DNA of 64,000 nt, from the NCBI GenBank assembly GCA_000708835.1, contig DF236950.1, positions 7,508 to 71,507 on the forward strand, read 5' to 3'. Made by a program: the position numbers and the translations under genes. Below, piece after piece: positions 42,216 to 55,700 of the stretch. Within the stretch, counting starts at the first letter, position 1; the number at the start of each line of letters is the position of its first letter. Source of the DNA: Klebsormidium nitens. Its lineage: Eukaryota > Streptophyta > Klebsormidiophyceae > Klebsormidiales > Klebsormidiaceae. The notes under the pieces are model-generated. The model was not told the DNA's origin. It worked only from the letters and a program-made list of their open reading frames with translations, and ran no database searches.

Positions 42216-42547
42216 GATGGTGGACACAGGTGAAGCGAACAAGGTCTGAGCTGGCAGGGCTAAGGCTTTGATCCAATGCTCGATCCAAATGAATGCTGTC
42301 AAGCACGAAGCCCGAGGGGCCAAGCCAAGGCCCAGGGGCAGCAGGGAATTATAAAGCTGTCACAACAACTTTCAAGCTGCGAGGTCACCCTTCCCAAGTT
42401 TAGGGTTCGCCAAACCCTAATCCTGGAGTTGGCACTGCCCAACGTCTCGATCATCGCCAGAGCAAATGCGAAGGCCACGTGTAGAGCAGAGTCCAGGGCG
42501 CCACTGATCGGGATGTCTGTGTGCTTCTTCCTAGCTCGGGCGCCGCC
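42216..42547. promoter_or_regulatory. Divergent promoter with two telo-box motifs
   Basis: Only 332 bp separate the HdeD-like and F-box start codons. At 42399-42420 lie TTTAGGGTT and AAACCCTAA, facing each other and separated by four bases. In plants, telo-boxes of this kind sit in promoters of growth-linked genes. The arrangement suggests a shared control region. Confidence 0.5.
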
Positions 42548-43522
42548 ATGACGGACTTCCCCAGCGAGGCGCTGCCCGCCATCCTGTCTGCACTGCGTGG
42601 CTCGGACCTGCGCACACTGCTGGCCCTGCTCAGTGTGAGTAAGCAATGGCGCGAGGCCGCCCTCGCAGATGCCGCCCTCTGGACGTCCATTGTGGTGCCG
42701 CCCTCCCTTGCTCCGCGCCTCACTGACGAGCGCCTCCGGGCCATTCTGCTGCGGGCGCAGCGCCGCGGCTTTGATGAGATTGACCTGACTGGGTGCGTCC
42801 AGCTGACGGTGGAGAGCCTGGACGCCATTCTGGAGGAGTGTGCGCGCTTCCCGCGCCGCCTCAGCTTTGTGGGCTGCCCCCAGCTGCACTGGACTCACGT
42901 GCTGGCCCTCCTGGAGAAGCTGCAAACGGCGTGCCAACCCCTGGCGTCGGTGGCCCTCCGCACAGCCAGCAAAGAGGGGCACGCAAGAGTACCAGTTTCG
43001 CAGCATTGCCCAGCTGCTGATGGCGGGTGGTCAGAGAGCTACTTAGAACTTCCTGGGGGTAAAGTAATCCGCAACCCGCACCTTCCTAGGGCGAATCTTC
43101 TGGGCGCCACCGTGCGGGAGTCGGCGCCTGTGAGTGCACGCGCGGCGCCCAAGCTGGTGCGGCCGGAGCGGCGGCTGCGCGAGCTGGGGGTGGCGGGGAT
43201 CGACTTCCGGCGCTGCAAGTGGCGCGAGCTGCGCACGCTGCAGCAGTACGCGGAGCGCCTGGACGTGGGCGAGTGCGAGGACGAGCGCTGCTTCCAGATC
43301 CGGCGTGTGGCGCCGTGCGCGTCGTGCCTCTGCGAGTGCTGCGAGCAGCACCTGTATCGCTGCAGCGTGTGCGGGGGCCGCACCTGCCGCGAGCACTGCT
43401 TTGACCGCACGGCCGCAGACACGGAGCCGCGCCTGGGGGTGTGCTACCGCTGCCACCTGCGTGGTCGGCAGCACCGCCTCGCTCAAGCGCAGGAGTCAAT
43501 GGTGAGGCGCGGCTGGATTTGA
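42548..43522 (+). CDS. F-box protein with Cys-rich, zinc-binding-like C-terminus
   Basis: The ATG at 42548 is in a good context (GCCGCCATGA) and opens a 324-codon frame. Residues 4-45 match an F-box (FPSEALPAILSALR, then LLALLSVSKQWREAALAD, then LW). The next ~70 residues resemble a leucine-rich repeat (DEIDLTGCVQLTVESLDAIL). The C-terminal third has about 16 cysteines in C-x2-C pairs (CASCLCECC, then YRCSVCGGRTCREHC, then CYRCH), probably binding zinc. F-box proteins link substrates to SCF ubiquitin ligases; the substrate here is unknown. A middle stretch (about 42985-43125) reads poorly in this frame, while the alternative frame gives a better QEYQFRSIAQLLMAGGQ. A small intron or an indel in the GGGG run near 42976 is therefore possible. 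Confidence 0.7.
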   Translation: MTDFPSEALPAILSALRGSDLRTLLALLSVSKQWREAALADAALWTSIVVPPSLAPRLTDERLRAILLRAQRRGFDEIDLTGCVQLTVESLDAILEECARFPRRLSFVGCPQLHWTHVLALLEKLQTACQPLASVALRTASKEGHARVPVSQHCPAADGGWSESYLELPGGKVIRNPHLPRANLLGATVRESAPVSARAAPKLVRPERRLRELGVAGIDFRRCKWRELRTLQQYAERLDVGECEDERCFQIRRVAPCASCLCECCEQHLYRCSVCGGRTCREHCFDRTAADTEPRLGVCYRCHLRGRQHRLAQAQESMVRRGWI

Positions 43523-45463
43523 CAGGGTTCAACATTGTTTTGCCCGTTGCAGTGAGTCTGCTCTGGACGTTGGACAGGCAGTCCCGAACTTTCGAGATCT
43601 GTGTCTTGTCAGGCATATGGCAAGTTCAACACAAGTTGCACTTGAGTGGAGCTTCAAGTTATCATTGACTTGGATTGGTTTCTGTGAGGTCAGATTCCAG
43701 CAGTGAAGAGCACGGAATGCAGCAACGTCTGAGTGGGCACATGCTGATGTTGGATACACCCGAGCAGGATGATCCACCTAACAGCAGAGATCCGCTCTTT
43801 CTGCAGGTACTCCCAGAGGTCAGTCAAGAAACGCGGAATAATCAATAAGCCAGATAATGATGGAAAGCTGTTCCGTCAAAGACCGAAGGCCCCCTCCAAG
43901 GGACTTCTGTTGCTTGCATAGTTGAGGAATTGTCGTGCAGGGCTCCAAAGCAAGGCAGGTTTAGGATACTTTGCCAAGCGTCTCCCTCCTTCATGGACTT
44001 GCAGGTAAGATAGTGTTGAGTCGCACAGGCAAGGAGCGTTCAAAGGTGCAACACTGTCCTCGACTGATGCACTTGACTAGGTCAGATTCTTAGGAAGTTC
44101 ACTACTAAGTCATTGTATTGGAGACATGGACGCGCGGACGTTGTCAGGCCACATCGGTATTGAATCGAACTTGCATGAGCTAGGCTAAGTTTTGATCTCG
44201 ATAGGAGTTCTGAAGTGACTGATAGGTTTGCAAGGAGACTCAGGTTGTTTGACTATTGACAGGCTGCGAAAATGCATGTATAGCTAGAAATGACAGACAG
44301 AACTTTTGTTATACTTAAGGGGGAACTTTTTGTTTGCCTGTTTCCGGCTCGCCGTCACTTTTTTTGGCCCCGATTCTCGTTCCAACCGTCTAAATTTGGA
44401 GATCTGACATTCAAGCACACTGACAGCTACTACATGCGATCGAAGAATACATGCATCATTCAATCCGATTGCAAATGTTTTCGAGTTGTACTCAATTCGA
44501 TCGCGCGCATTATTTCGATATCATAGACCAGCTAGGCGCAGAATAGTTGAGTCCGAATTTGATCATATCAGGCGTGCGGCACATGTCAACGAAGGCCCAT
44601 CATGGGCGCGTAAGTACTCATTGAATCAGCTCTTAAATGATCGATCAGACCATTTGATGCAACATGATCATGGCGGCCTGGGCCAACCGCGGGATATACT
44701 CAATTGATTGCATGACCGAACAATTGAGCGGTACGATTCGGGTAATGATAATTGCTGCGTAACGCTCCACATAATTTCACATGGTTAATCAAGTTGATGC
44801 AAGAACTAAGCGGACCTCCAATCCAAAGATCATGAACTTGAATTGCACACAGAAATTGGATTGCTTCTTCTTTGCATGGGCCATGTATAAAACGCAATCG
44901 TCGTACATGTATGTATCCGAACGATGAAGGTATATACAAGTGCGGAGCATTTTAAGGCCGTCGCGCGGGCGCTGGTCGGGGCTGGCGGGCGCTTGTTCCT
45001 GCGCCGCGGCCGGGCCTGTATAGAGCCTCGGACTGGCATGGGCCCCCACTGAGCCTTTGTCGAAATCTATCAAACAGTACCCTTGGTCGAAACATAAGTT
45101 TTGTATCGTATATCTAGAGGCTTCAGTGGCCACGTGGATCCGATCAGCTCGAATTTGGCTCGGCACCAATCGATCAGAATATTCATCCCTGTGCAGCATT
45201 GCAATGCACCATGGCCAGCTTCTCGTCGGACTCAAACACCAAGTGTGTATGCCAGCATACATGCCTCCAACAGTGAGAAGGCTGCACAGCTTGATCCTAA
45301 AAACATTGGGATTGTCGTTGCTTCTCCAGAACAATCTTAGTATACACCTGCCAAGATGCATCTGATTCTCAAACTCGGCTCAGTGCTTGCGCGCATGTGT
45401 TAGTCGGTATCTCAGTCTAGGCCGTCAGATTATGAAGGCCCAATGTCAGCAAGGCGCGTGACG
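43523..45463. other. Intergenic stretch, no gene seen
   Basis: About 1.9 kb. From 44290 it becomes rich in GATC, CATGCA and TCGATC words, like 62.7-63.5 kb, suggesting a genome-wide low-complexity style of intergenic DNA. No RNA gene or exon was recognised. A TGACGTCA site lies at 45461-45468, just beyond the end of the coiled-coil gene. Confidence 0.35.
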
Positions 45464-48400
45464 TCAGCACGAGAGCGGTCCCCGCCCCTCCGCTGCCCCT
45501 CCCGCCGTCACCCTCTTGCGCGGCGGCCGCGGTGCTGCCCAGTCGCTGTCGGCCAGCTCGCTGCCCTCCTCGTCGCGGCTCGGCGAGCTGCGCACGCTGG
45601 ACCCGCGCGACGGCGCACCGCTTGCCCGCCCCGCACCCTCAGGAGATCCGCGGGGCTCGGGAACACGCACACTCGTGGAGGCGTGGGCACCATCAGCGAA
45701 ATGACCACCAGTCCGTCCGTCGTCGCTTGGCCGTGAGGGATGGCGGCTCGACTGCCTGCGCCCATTTCCCAGCGCGTGCTCGGGGCTACTCTCGACCGAG
45801 CTTGGCCCCGCCGAGGACTGGCCCCCGAAGTTACCCGGCCCGGCGTCTAGTGGTCGGTCCTCCGCTTGGCGCCCGGTGGGCTTGGCCCGGGGCACCGCTT
45901 CCAGCCGTTCCCGGCGGTGCTCCCAGTGCGCGGGCAGGCTCACGGCCCGCGCACGCCCCGTGCCGGCCGCCCCGCCCCGCCGCGCAGCCCACTCCGCAGC
46001 GGCGCGCTGCAGGGCCGCCACGTCGACCCCGTCCGAGACGAGAGAGCTCTGCCGCTGCTTCTCCGTCTGTGCGCGCTGGCTGCAGAGGCGAAAGGGCGAT
46101 AAGGGACTTGACGCATTTGCGAAGGAGTCTACGGAGGCCGCTTCAGAAGCTGCTGGATGAGAATTGTATGGATGTAGCCTCGATCCTACCAGTTGGAAAC
46201 AAACTCTGTTACGTCTTCTCGTTCGCAGCAACAACGGCTTTTTGATTGGATATGAAGCTTTCCACATATCCCTTCTGTCCTTTTCGGCGGGCAACTTCGT
46301 CAGGTTCCTTTTTGGGTCAGGTCAGAAACATCACGTGACGCTGATGCACTAGGATACCCGGCCCGCGCGCGGGTTTGGGTACACGAAGGGCTCCTTTTCC
46401 TGTTGCGACTGCCTTCGCCGTTACAAATCTTGCAAGGAACGCGTTCCAACGTTGTGACAATTTGTTGAGGTGTCGCTCGGAGTTTACTACATCGTCTGGA
46501 CTATAGCAACGCTTCAAACTGATGCCCCAATACTGGATGGCATGTTTGTGGCTCACGCTTCCAGTCGCGCCATGGCCGCCAGGTACTCGTCGTCGGAGAG
46601 GCCCTCCGCGGCGGGTGGCACGCCGTGCCGATCCAGCGCGCGCGCCATCGCGTTCTCCAGCTCCTGCACGCCGGCACATGCTCTTTGGTCAATTTCTCAC
46701 GAGAACTAAACGGACACGCTCTGCTTGTCACGCCCTAATTGTCCCTCACTTGAATTTGCCCGCCTGCGTCAGCAGAAGTGGTTTAAAACGCATCTGGTTA
46801 GAAAAATTGGCTAGTGCGGGCGTGCTCCTGCCGTCGCAAGGTCTCTTTGCCGCGGCTTTACCTCGCGCACTTCTTCAAATGGCAGCGCCGCGCGCTCCTC
46901 CTTCCGCCGCCGCCGCTCGTCCTCGTGGGCGGCCATCTCGCGCGCGGCCTCCTGCGCGTCACGGCACTCGCGGCGCCAGCGGTGAGACTCCTCACGAACG
47001 GACTCCACCTCCGCCTGGCACGCCGCCAAAGCTGCGCCCTGCGGCAGATGAAGGCCAAAATGGCTCAGCGGCGCCAACAAGATTTTCTGCACCCCGTTGC
47101 TTTCAAATTAGGCTCTGATCCGTCTTGAACGGTCACAGCGTGGTTCTGACAACTAAACACAGTTCGCGCCATGGAAAGTCACCACGCATTCTCTTCTTTT
47201 GAAGGAGCTTTTGTCATGGTGCATGCGCTGAAAGCATGGTGGAATAATAAGGGGACCTTTTCCGCAACTGCAATTGAAAGAAGCAGATCTCGCAGACCCC
47301 TTACTGCGTCGTCCAGTTGTCCGCGCAGCGCTGTCTCAGTTTGTTTGGCGACCTCCAGGGCTGTTCGCAGCGCCTCCGCGTCGCCCTGCAGCAGCCGGTG
47401 CCGGTCGTGCATCTCGTCCAGCTGGCGGCGCAGCTCCTGCAAGCGGAGGGTTTGACGTTACCTTTCGCTTGCTTCGACGGACGTCTGCAGTGACATGGTA
47501 AGATGAAGAAAATTATCTCCGACAGACTACTTGCAAAGCAAAATTTCAAGAGTACTAGAGAGACAAGATTCGCACAGTCATCAGACTGGAGGCGGCAGCC
47601 CACCTGCGTCTTGAGGTCGACGGCCTCGTCCAGCTTAAGCAGGCGAGCGGCAGTCTCCTGAGCAGCCACAAGAATAGGGTCAAAGACAAGTGTTCCCCTT
47701 TTCCCTGCTAGGGACCTCGGCGTTCTCGTCTGGACGCTTTGCCTCGTCCCATCCGAAGTCGAGACAGCGGTCCGACTCCCAGTGTACCTCCCCGAGCTTC
47801 ACGGGCGTCATTTGATTCAATCAACCGTCTGACGCTTCGAGACGGAGATGTTCCCACAAGATGAGCCGAAGGCGTGGCTTTCTACGACTGTCGTATGGTT
47901 ATACTTTACTGAAATTCTCTACGACTTCGGCACCGGATGGGGGTTCCCCATTCTGGGCGCTCGCTGAAAGACGTTTTCGCATAGGCCCAATCTGCTGACA
48001 GTATGTCTTCCTAATCTTGCCATTCTGTTTCTTGACACACCCCTTCGGGTGCCGTGTGCGCACCTTGGCCTGCTCGTCGCTCGCGCGCAGCGCCGCCTCC
48101 GCCTTCTCCTTGTCCTTCTCCAGCTCGCGCGCGCGTGCCTTGAGCTCCTCGCGCTCGGCGGCGTGCGCGCTCTCCGCTGCCTTGCGCGCCTGCTCCTCTG
48201 CGGCGGCCCCCTGCCGCCACTGCTCTTTCATCGCGTCGCTCAGCGCGGCCAGCTCCGCGGCGTGCTTGCGCGCCTCTTCCAGGGACTGCGGGACGAGCAT
48301 CCCGGTCAGCGGCGGCCATACAGGGTGAGAGACGAGGCCATCCAAGAACCAAATTTGTCGCCTGTTGCCTTCGCAGCTCCACCTCAGACCCGGTGTAAGA

Positions 48401-50681
48401 AGAGAGCGAGCTCACAACAAGTTAAAAGATACGAGCCAAGGAATCGGCAGACCCAATCCACAGAGTGGACAATAAAGAACTCATCTCCGAGAGAAAGTTC
48501 GAAAAGAGAGTATCTAGAATTCCATTCTATTCTTTGAGGAGCTTTTTCCCTTCTTTATTTGCTAGCCTCCCCTTTGAATGAAACAAGCTAACTGATGAGT
48601 CTACAACAGTGTCACAGAATGTATCAGAAGTGGAGGATCAACGAGAAGCAAGAAAGCCAGTCTGCCGGTAGAACGGACCCTCAACGGAATTACTAACCAG
48701 AACGCATGGTCACGGTATGGGACGCCTCACCGGAACGAGAAGCGAAGTCGAAGAGCGAGCCCCTCACCAGTATTTCCAGGCTGTGCCATCCAGTACTCGC
48801 CCTGACTTTCCTCCACCACTAACGCCGAACTTCAGCACGTGGCCTTGCTGTCGCCTCACCTTTTTCCTCCACTCTGCTGCTGCTGCCAGCGCGGCCTCGT
48901 GCTCCTCCCCCGCCGCTTTCTCCGCCGCCTCGGCTACTCTGATCGCGTCGGCTACCTTGCGCCGTAGCGCCTCCAGCTGTCCCTCCAGCACCGCCTCGCG
49001 CGCCGCCCCCGCCGCCACCTCCGCCCGCGCCTGCCGGGCCTCCAGCTCGGCCGCCTGCTTGCCCGCCTCCAGCTTCTGCACGCAGGCAAGTGAAGGGACA
49101 ATCTTGGTTTAGAATTTGGACAAAAGATGAGATGAGGAGGCCGAGACCTCGCCTGGTCGTCGAGTCATCTGTCGCACCTTGAGGCCATGGCTGGTCCCCG
49201 ACGACCTCGATGATTGAACAATGATTGCAATACATCTTCACGTAGAACGAGGTCGAAGGATACGAAGGCGCCGACCTTTCGACTTTAGTCAAGCACCGAC
49301 GTCGACAGTGTTCGACCTTCGTGGCTGCCAAGTTCAATACAATGGGTACCAGTCACCTCGAAACGAAGCTGATTGCATGCTCGACTCAAGCGACCACGAC
49401 TCGTACGCTGACTGCCAACCCTGCTTTCAGCTCTCTGCACACTCTGTAACCCTTTCCTCCGTCCCGCTCTCGCCCCGTGCTGCCTCACCTCCTGGTGCGC
49501 GCGCGCCTGCACTGCCTCCTCGCAGTGGAAGCACGGCGCGCCCGCCTCCCCCGCGTGGCTGTGGCGGGGCACGTTCTCCTTGGCGGGATGCGCCAGCGTC
49601 TGCGGCAGGCTGGCCAGCGGGGCGCGCGCGCTCGTGATGGCCTCCTCCAGCGCGGAGCGCCAGCTGGTGACGGACGACGGCAAGGGGGGCGGCGCGGACG
49701 ATACCGAGCGCAGGTACGAGCGGGGGGCCGTGGTCAGGCCTGCACCAACAAAACGAGAACCGCAAAACCGTTGGGTCGTCTTGTTTCAGGTGCCCGGCTG
49801 CCATACTGCCAGAATGATCAAGCTCGTTGTCAAACACGAAACGAGCCCGATCTGACAACCCCGAAACGGGGATTGTCTCCAAATTTTGGTGGAGCGGAAA
49901 AAGCTTGCAAAAGCAGCGACTCAGCTCAGATGCCACAATAAGCACTGGAAGGAGCTCCTCCCAATACCCATGTCGCAATTGGCTCTCCCGGCCCTGCTAG
50001 CTCAGCCGCTTGCATCAAAATGAGAGGTGCCCCGCAGCAGACTCACTGCCGTTGAAAGGGTCGCGGTAGGTGGCCTGCGAGCTGACGCTGCGTGCAAGTG
50101 AGCTGGTGCGTGTGAGGCTGCGCATTGTCGCGCGAGGTGCGTCGTAGAAGCCGTCTGAGATGGGGGCCGTACTGAACCAGCCACCGTCCTGGGTGTGGCC
50201 GGAGAAGCGGCGGCCCGCCTGGGAGCCAGACTTTCTGCAGCGAATGAAGACAGACATTTGAGGGGAGCCCACAAGCTCCGTTTCGTATTCGTGAAGGAGT
50301 TGTGTAAATAAGTTTGATGATGGGGGTGTGAGCTGGGATTCTCGATGGTACTGCTGGCCCAAAGCAGAACCGTGCAACTCTTACATTATTACCGTTGAAA
50401 CCAGATTCGACTTCCAAGTGCCAACTTCTTTTTCGATCCTATTCCTGTCTAACATTCATACGAGCCGTTTGAAGCTAGATTGCTGAGCTCAACGTTTCTT
50501 AGGGACTGGCGATCAGCTGCGCATGCTGATACCTGCTTGAACGCTGAAATTCATCCCTCTTGGACGGTGCAGCTTCGCCAGCAACGTCATCGCTTCGTCT
50601 CTGCATTCTTTTGATCTCCGCTTCTTCAGAGAAAGTGGGCCAATTGCCGTCCTCTGAAAGGGGCGCTTCCAACTCAGCCAT
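45464..50681 (-). CDS. Coiled-coil protein, ten exons, 702 aa
   Basis: Exons 50681-50533, 50234-50047, 49739-49489, 49075-48860, 48285-48064, 47657-47607, 47436-47305, 47038-46862, 46663-46557 and 46079-45464 all join by GT-AG introns in consistent phase. The first ~195 residues are Ser/Arg-rich and look disordered (SSLARSVSSQATYRDPF). From exon 4 to exon 8 (about residues 197-395) the protein is a nearly continuous Ala/Glu/Arg heptad-type coil (LEARQARAEVAAGAAREAVL, then EKDKEKAEAALRASDEQAK, then QLDEMHDRHRLLQGD). The tail is Ser/Gly/Arg/Pro-rich. There is no enzyme motif, signal peptide or membrane span. Such proteins are often cytoskeletal, centrosomal or basal-body components, but nothing here proves that. 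Exons 4 to 7 are all phase 0 at both ends, which fits repeated coil exons. Confidence 0.75.
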
Positions 50682-52716
50682 GCAGCTATCAGAAAATGCT
50701 GCTATAGCTTTCTGATGCAGCTATGAGAGGGCTAAAAGCGAGAAGCTTCCGCTTGTGCTTGGGAAGTGGTTCTGCTTTAAAGAATAATCGCCGAATCAAA
50801 CTTTACTTTGCTCTCTTTCGGGCCCACTGTGCTCCTCACAGCACAACAGCATAATTGTCCGAGAGTCTTATCACTGGCCCCGATAGCAACGAGCTCGCCA
50901 ATGCTGTGGATGTGCCCGGCTTCTCAGTGAGCGCCCATTGGCCCGGCAAGACTAGCCTTTGGACCTTGCAGTTAGACCGGATTGATCACATAGAATATGG
51001 AGACATCAGGCCCCAAAAGATCTTCCGTTTCTTTTTAGCTGCTTTGAGATATCAGTAGGCGAGTAAGTCTCATAAGTCTGATTCAATAGCACGACTTTGG
51101 CAGCATTGAGCGGATCGACATCAATCCTGATCAAAGTCTACTCTCGCTTCAGTTTGACGTCATGAGATCGAGGACCTTTAGACGGCTAGATGTGAGAAAG
51201 CGGATAAGGATCTCGACTTGTCTAATCGTAGGCATTGGATCAACTACTGTAAGGCCGCATGAATGCAGCAATACTGCGTCATTAGAGGTCACCTGGCCTG
51301 ATTGTGTCCTGCCAAAGAAAGCGACATGTGCGAAGTCCGTTTCATGCGCGCCAAAATACGAACGGCGAGATATCCAAGGGACCCAGTCCAACATTGAGCC
51401 TGCTAACTTGTCCATTCCAAGGGTCACAATATGTCGTACTGTTCACGTATTTGATTCCTCCAAAGAGTTTTGAGTCGATGAATGCTGCATCCTCGGAGCG
51501 CATCTGGGCCTCAAGCTATGAAGCTAGGGCCGAGGTCTAAGGCAGCGTACTGAAGCTAGATCCAACAGCGGATGTCAGAACACAAGCTGACATCATGAGC
51601 AGACTTTGTCACATTGCTCGGGTCAGGGGAATGCGAGCCGTCTGGCATTCGTCATGTGCTAGCAACATCATGAACAGATTGCAGCGAAGATTTTCTGCAC
51701 ACTGGGATCCGACGTACGCGTGCCGGCACGTTCAAGTATGAGCCTGTCTTCAGGGATAATTCAGTGCCTCAGCGCCGCGCAGCGTGCAGCCCGCTGCACG
51801 CTGCATGGCGATAGCTGGGCCTAGGTAGCATACCAACCCAGCTCAAGGTTACGTGAGTACCTACCAAAGCCTCAGCCTTTTAACTATTACGGTAGACCGA
51901 CTCCCTGTACAGTTGTACCACGCGACTTCTCTTTCCCGCGGCCAAACAGGAATCCCCCAACTGACGTCAGCCCCAGATACATACCAGATTAGCTTGCGTC
52001 ATTGTATATCTTGGGGTACGCAACCGGCCGTTAAAGCTGGTGGCGTGGGTACTAACAAATCGTCCGATGATACGCACCTTCCAAATGGCCCCTTGTAAAC
52101 CGTCGATAAATTGTCGTCGATGTCATCGCCTTGTGCAAGTGAGTCAGACTCCGACAGAGCCCCCTGACACAGCCCTACCAGATTTCCGCTGTTTCCAAAT
52201 TGACCACGTAGGCTGGCGCACTGTCCAGGTGGCAGCTTCAACCGTCTCGCCCGCCTTTGCCAAGGTGTTGCTCTGCTTGAGCGGAGGTCCGAGGGCCACC
52301 ATGGATGCCGCATGCCCATGTCGAGCTGGATGTGCAAGCCGATTAAAAGGTCCTCGCGCTGCGGGGTTCCCATGCACAGTGTCTGAACTATGAGCGCAAA
52401 CCTGCTTTGCATGTGAAACTTTTGCGTAAATTTTGAGCAGTCTTCAGCAAAGACAAGCTGGAAAGAAACTTCGAGCAATCGGAGAGCTCTGCGAACTTCG
52501 TCCTGTTGGTGCTGCAAGCTACCGTTTACTCGTTCAATGAAGAGGTAGAGACGGATCCTGTAGCTGCTTGAGGAGTTGGCTGTGTTTTACCTTCAAGAGA
52601 AGAAGAGTGCCGGATCAGAGATCTGAGCAAGGTCCTCGCTGAAGCATGCAATTGCCAGATTGCAAAGATCAATAACAACGACTTCAAAGTGCTTAGAAAG
52701 TCGATCCTGAGCTGCC
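50682..52716. promoter_or_regulatory. Intergenic region between divergent genes
   Basis: Two kilobases separate the coiled-coil gene (minus) and the Rieske gene (plus). I see no exon. Short hydrophilic frames within it lack splice context. A TGACGTCA site lies at 51962-51969. Confidence 0.35.
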
Positions 52717-55700
52717 ATGGAGGCGTGTGCCTCAGCCCGCACAGGAGCGTTCGCTCCCACTCATTGGACTTCCAGCTGGAGAACTAGTGGTGGTACAGTC
52801 CGCCGCAATCAAACCCGTGGTGGACGGCCAGTATCTGGACTGCCCACTTTCTGGTCTGGTACACCCTTGTACACGCGAACCAGCTTCTTGGGTCGGTGCC
52901 AGAACCAGCAAGATGAGCGGCAAAGCTGCCGGCAGCCAACGCGGGGTGTGCGCTGCCAGGCGGTGGAGCATGCCCAGATGAGCAAGGTGTTTGCCAGACA
53001 AGCAAAGCCGGCCAGCGGGGCCGTGCAGACAGCGGGGCAGGGCACAATTGAGATCAAGGGGCGTAGAGGCGCGCAGGAGCGGGTAAAAAGCGAGGCCGAC
53101 GCTGTCAACGAAGAGGTAAGGAGCCCTTGTGGTAGTGAAGCTTCATCAGCACCTGGACTCTTTGTGTGGGCGACGGTGCTGTTTGATCTGGATTGTTTGC
53201 TGGCGCTGTACATAGCGTGGTTCGAGTTAAAAAGCTTAAACACCTGGCTGACTTGACCAGGCTGATCACCATGGGCTTGTATGAGAGAGGTCTCGGGCAA
53301 ACTCGCTGACTTCGAGTTCTGTCAGTCAGCCATTCGGCCATTCGTTCTTATTCATTCATTGTGGTCTGTTGCTTGCAGAGGTTAGATGCCCTTTCAGCCA
53401 CTCTGCGAGGGGCTCTGGCTGCAGCTGTCCTGAACGGGGGAGATAACCTCCATATGGTGGCAGCCTCCATCGTGGCCCTCACCCTGGTGAGTTCGCACAC
53501 TTCAAACAACGTTCATGTTTTGATGGGCAACTGAAGATTACAGTTCGAACTTGTCAAAGTTCTGATATGCAACTGTAAGATTATAAACGTCGGTAGCACT
53601 GCTGGTCATTTGAAAACACGAACAGTACAGATGGGCTGGAGCGATTTCTTGCTTGATTTTCGTTTTGCGTCCTTCTCTGCAAGTGGCGTTCAGCTTTGCA
53701 TACAGTATGTTGAAAGTCTGATCCTGCTTATGCAAGAGGCTCCTCGAACGATTGCTGCTTTTTGTGCAGTGTCCAATCATGTGAAGTGTTCTGGGCTAGC
53801 AGTTTGATCTAATGCCCAGGTCTTCCTTTGGAGGTTCTGTTGTTTCCTTTTAGTCTATCGAGGCACCTGTGTTGTATCGGTTTCTGCACAGTACTTAGCT
53901 TACTTATTCCACGTGCTGACTCGCCCCACTTGTGTTTTCCAGGCCTCTGTTCCCCCTCAGCAGCTGGGCACTTTCATCATGCAACTAGGAGACTCCACCG
54001 TCCTGCCTTCCCAACAACAAATTGAAAAGCTGCTCAGGTAGGAGGACATATTCCACACTTTAGGAGTTTGATTCCGGCCTTTCAGGACCTTTGTCCTGCT
54101 GGGCAGTTTCCTTCTCTTCTCATACATTTGAAACGAACTGGACTGCATGCGTTTTTCTTTGCTTCTAACAATCCGAGGAATAATCAAGTGATCGAGGAGA
54201 GCTGCCCACATGGCCCGAACGATCTTCCGCATTCATCAGTTGAATGCCTCAGTCACGTGTTTCGTTCCTGTGCTTGCGGATTTTAGTATATGCTTTTACC
54301 TCTTTGAGCTGTCTTGACTTTGTAAGACTGATTTGATTAGTTTGGGATCCTGCGTTGGATTTGTTCTGCATGCCATGCTTCCCCTCTCGAATAAAAATCA
54401 AGCGTTTCATGTGATGCGTCCTGTGAGAATCTGGGTTTGGTTTCCTACGTTTTCGACTAGCTTTTCAATGTGACATCTTAGTCGGGGTTTGTCACGTTCA
54501 GTCACCTATTTCTTCCCTAGCCTTTTTCTCTCTCTCTCTGATCTATGTTGGACAGGGACAAGTTTGCTGGGGCAGTCGTCCCTGTTTCATGGACCTTTTG
54601 ATTGAGCCTTTTCCACATCTTGCACGAGCTGAACTTCACTTGCCTTTGTCCCTGGCAGACGCATCGACCACGCTCTGCGCAGCTCCGCCTCCGGCCGCTC
54701 CAACCTGTTACAGCTCAAGGAGGCCGTGCGCCTGCTCCAGCAGAGCAGCGCCGCGCCATCCTCGCAAGTCTCGCACCTCCTCAAGGCGGCCGGAGACACC
54801 GCCTCCGCCCTCGGCACTTCTGCTGCATCCAGCCTTAGCCGGAGCCTTAGCGGCGCCTCTGCGATTGGCTCCTCGGCTGCAGAAGGCGTGGCACGTGGCT
54901 TCGCTGACGTGGCGCGCAAGGTGGCCGAGGTGGTCATTCAGTCGGACGACGGGCTCAAGGTGTCCTTCGCCATGGACATCGACATGACGTCACCTAAGGC
55001 GCCCACTGCAGAAAAAGTTGGTGCGTTTGGGCCGCAGGCGGGTGAAGACGTCTTCGCGATGCTGCAGTCGGCAGTAACGGCGCAGCGCACAGCTAAGGCC
55101 GCCAAGAAGGGCTTCAAGGTGCTGTCGGAAGACGACGGCCGGGTGGGCCGGAAGGAGCCCGTGGTGTACGTGCCGCTCGAGCTGGCGGCCAACGTGACTG
55201 ACAGCAAGCCCGTCCAGGTGCAGGTGGGCGACCGCCACGTTTCTGAAACGCCAAGTGGCAACATGCGATCGACCGTCTTTCTCTGATCTGTTTCGACGTT
55301 CGTCGAAGAGTCTTTACATTTGTTTACACGTGTCTTGACATTTCGTACGATTTCATTTGCTTCGCTTTGTTTCAATAGACTCTAGAAAAACATGCTTCGA
55401 AGCAAGTGGGCGGGCAGAGTTTGCCAGAGACGCATTCCTTTTCGAGTCGCCCATCAGCGGGACGAGAGTTGACAAACTCTCTTCTTGTTTTCTGTGCGCA
55501 GGTGTACGGTCAGACGTTGGTACTGTGGCGCCCCCGCCCCGGCGAGGTGGCTGCCATGTCGGACGTGTGCCCGCACCGCGGCGCGTCGCTGGCCATGGGC
55601 TCGCTTGTGGGCACCACCGGCAAGGACGGCCGCGGCAAGTGCGTCAAGTGCCCCTACCACGGCCTCGAGTTCGACGCCGCGGGGACGTGCCAGAAGAAGA

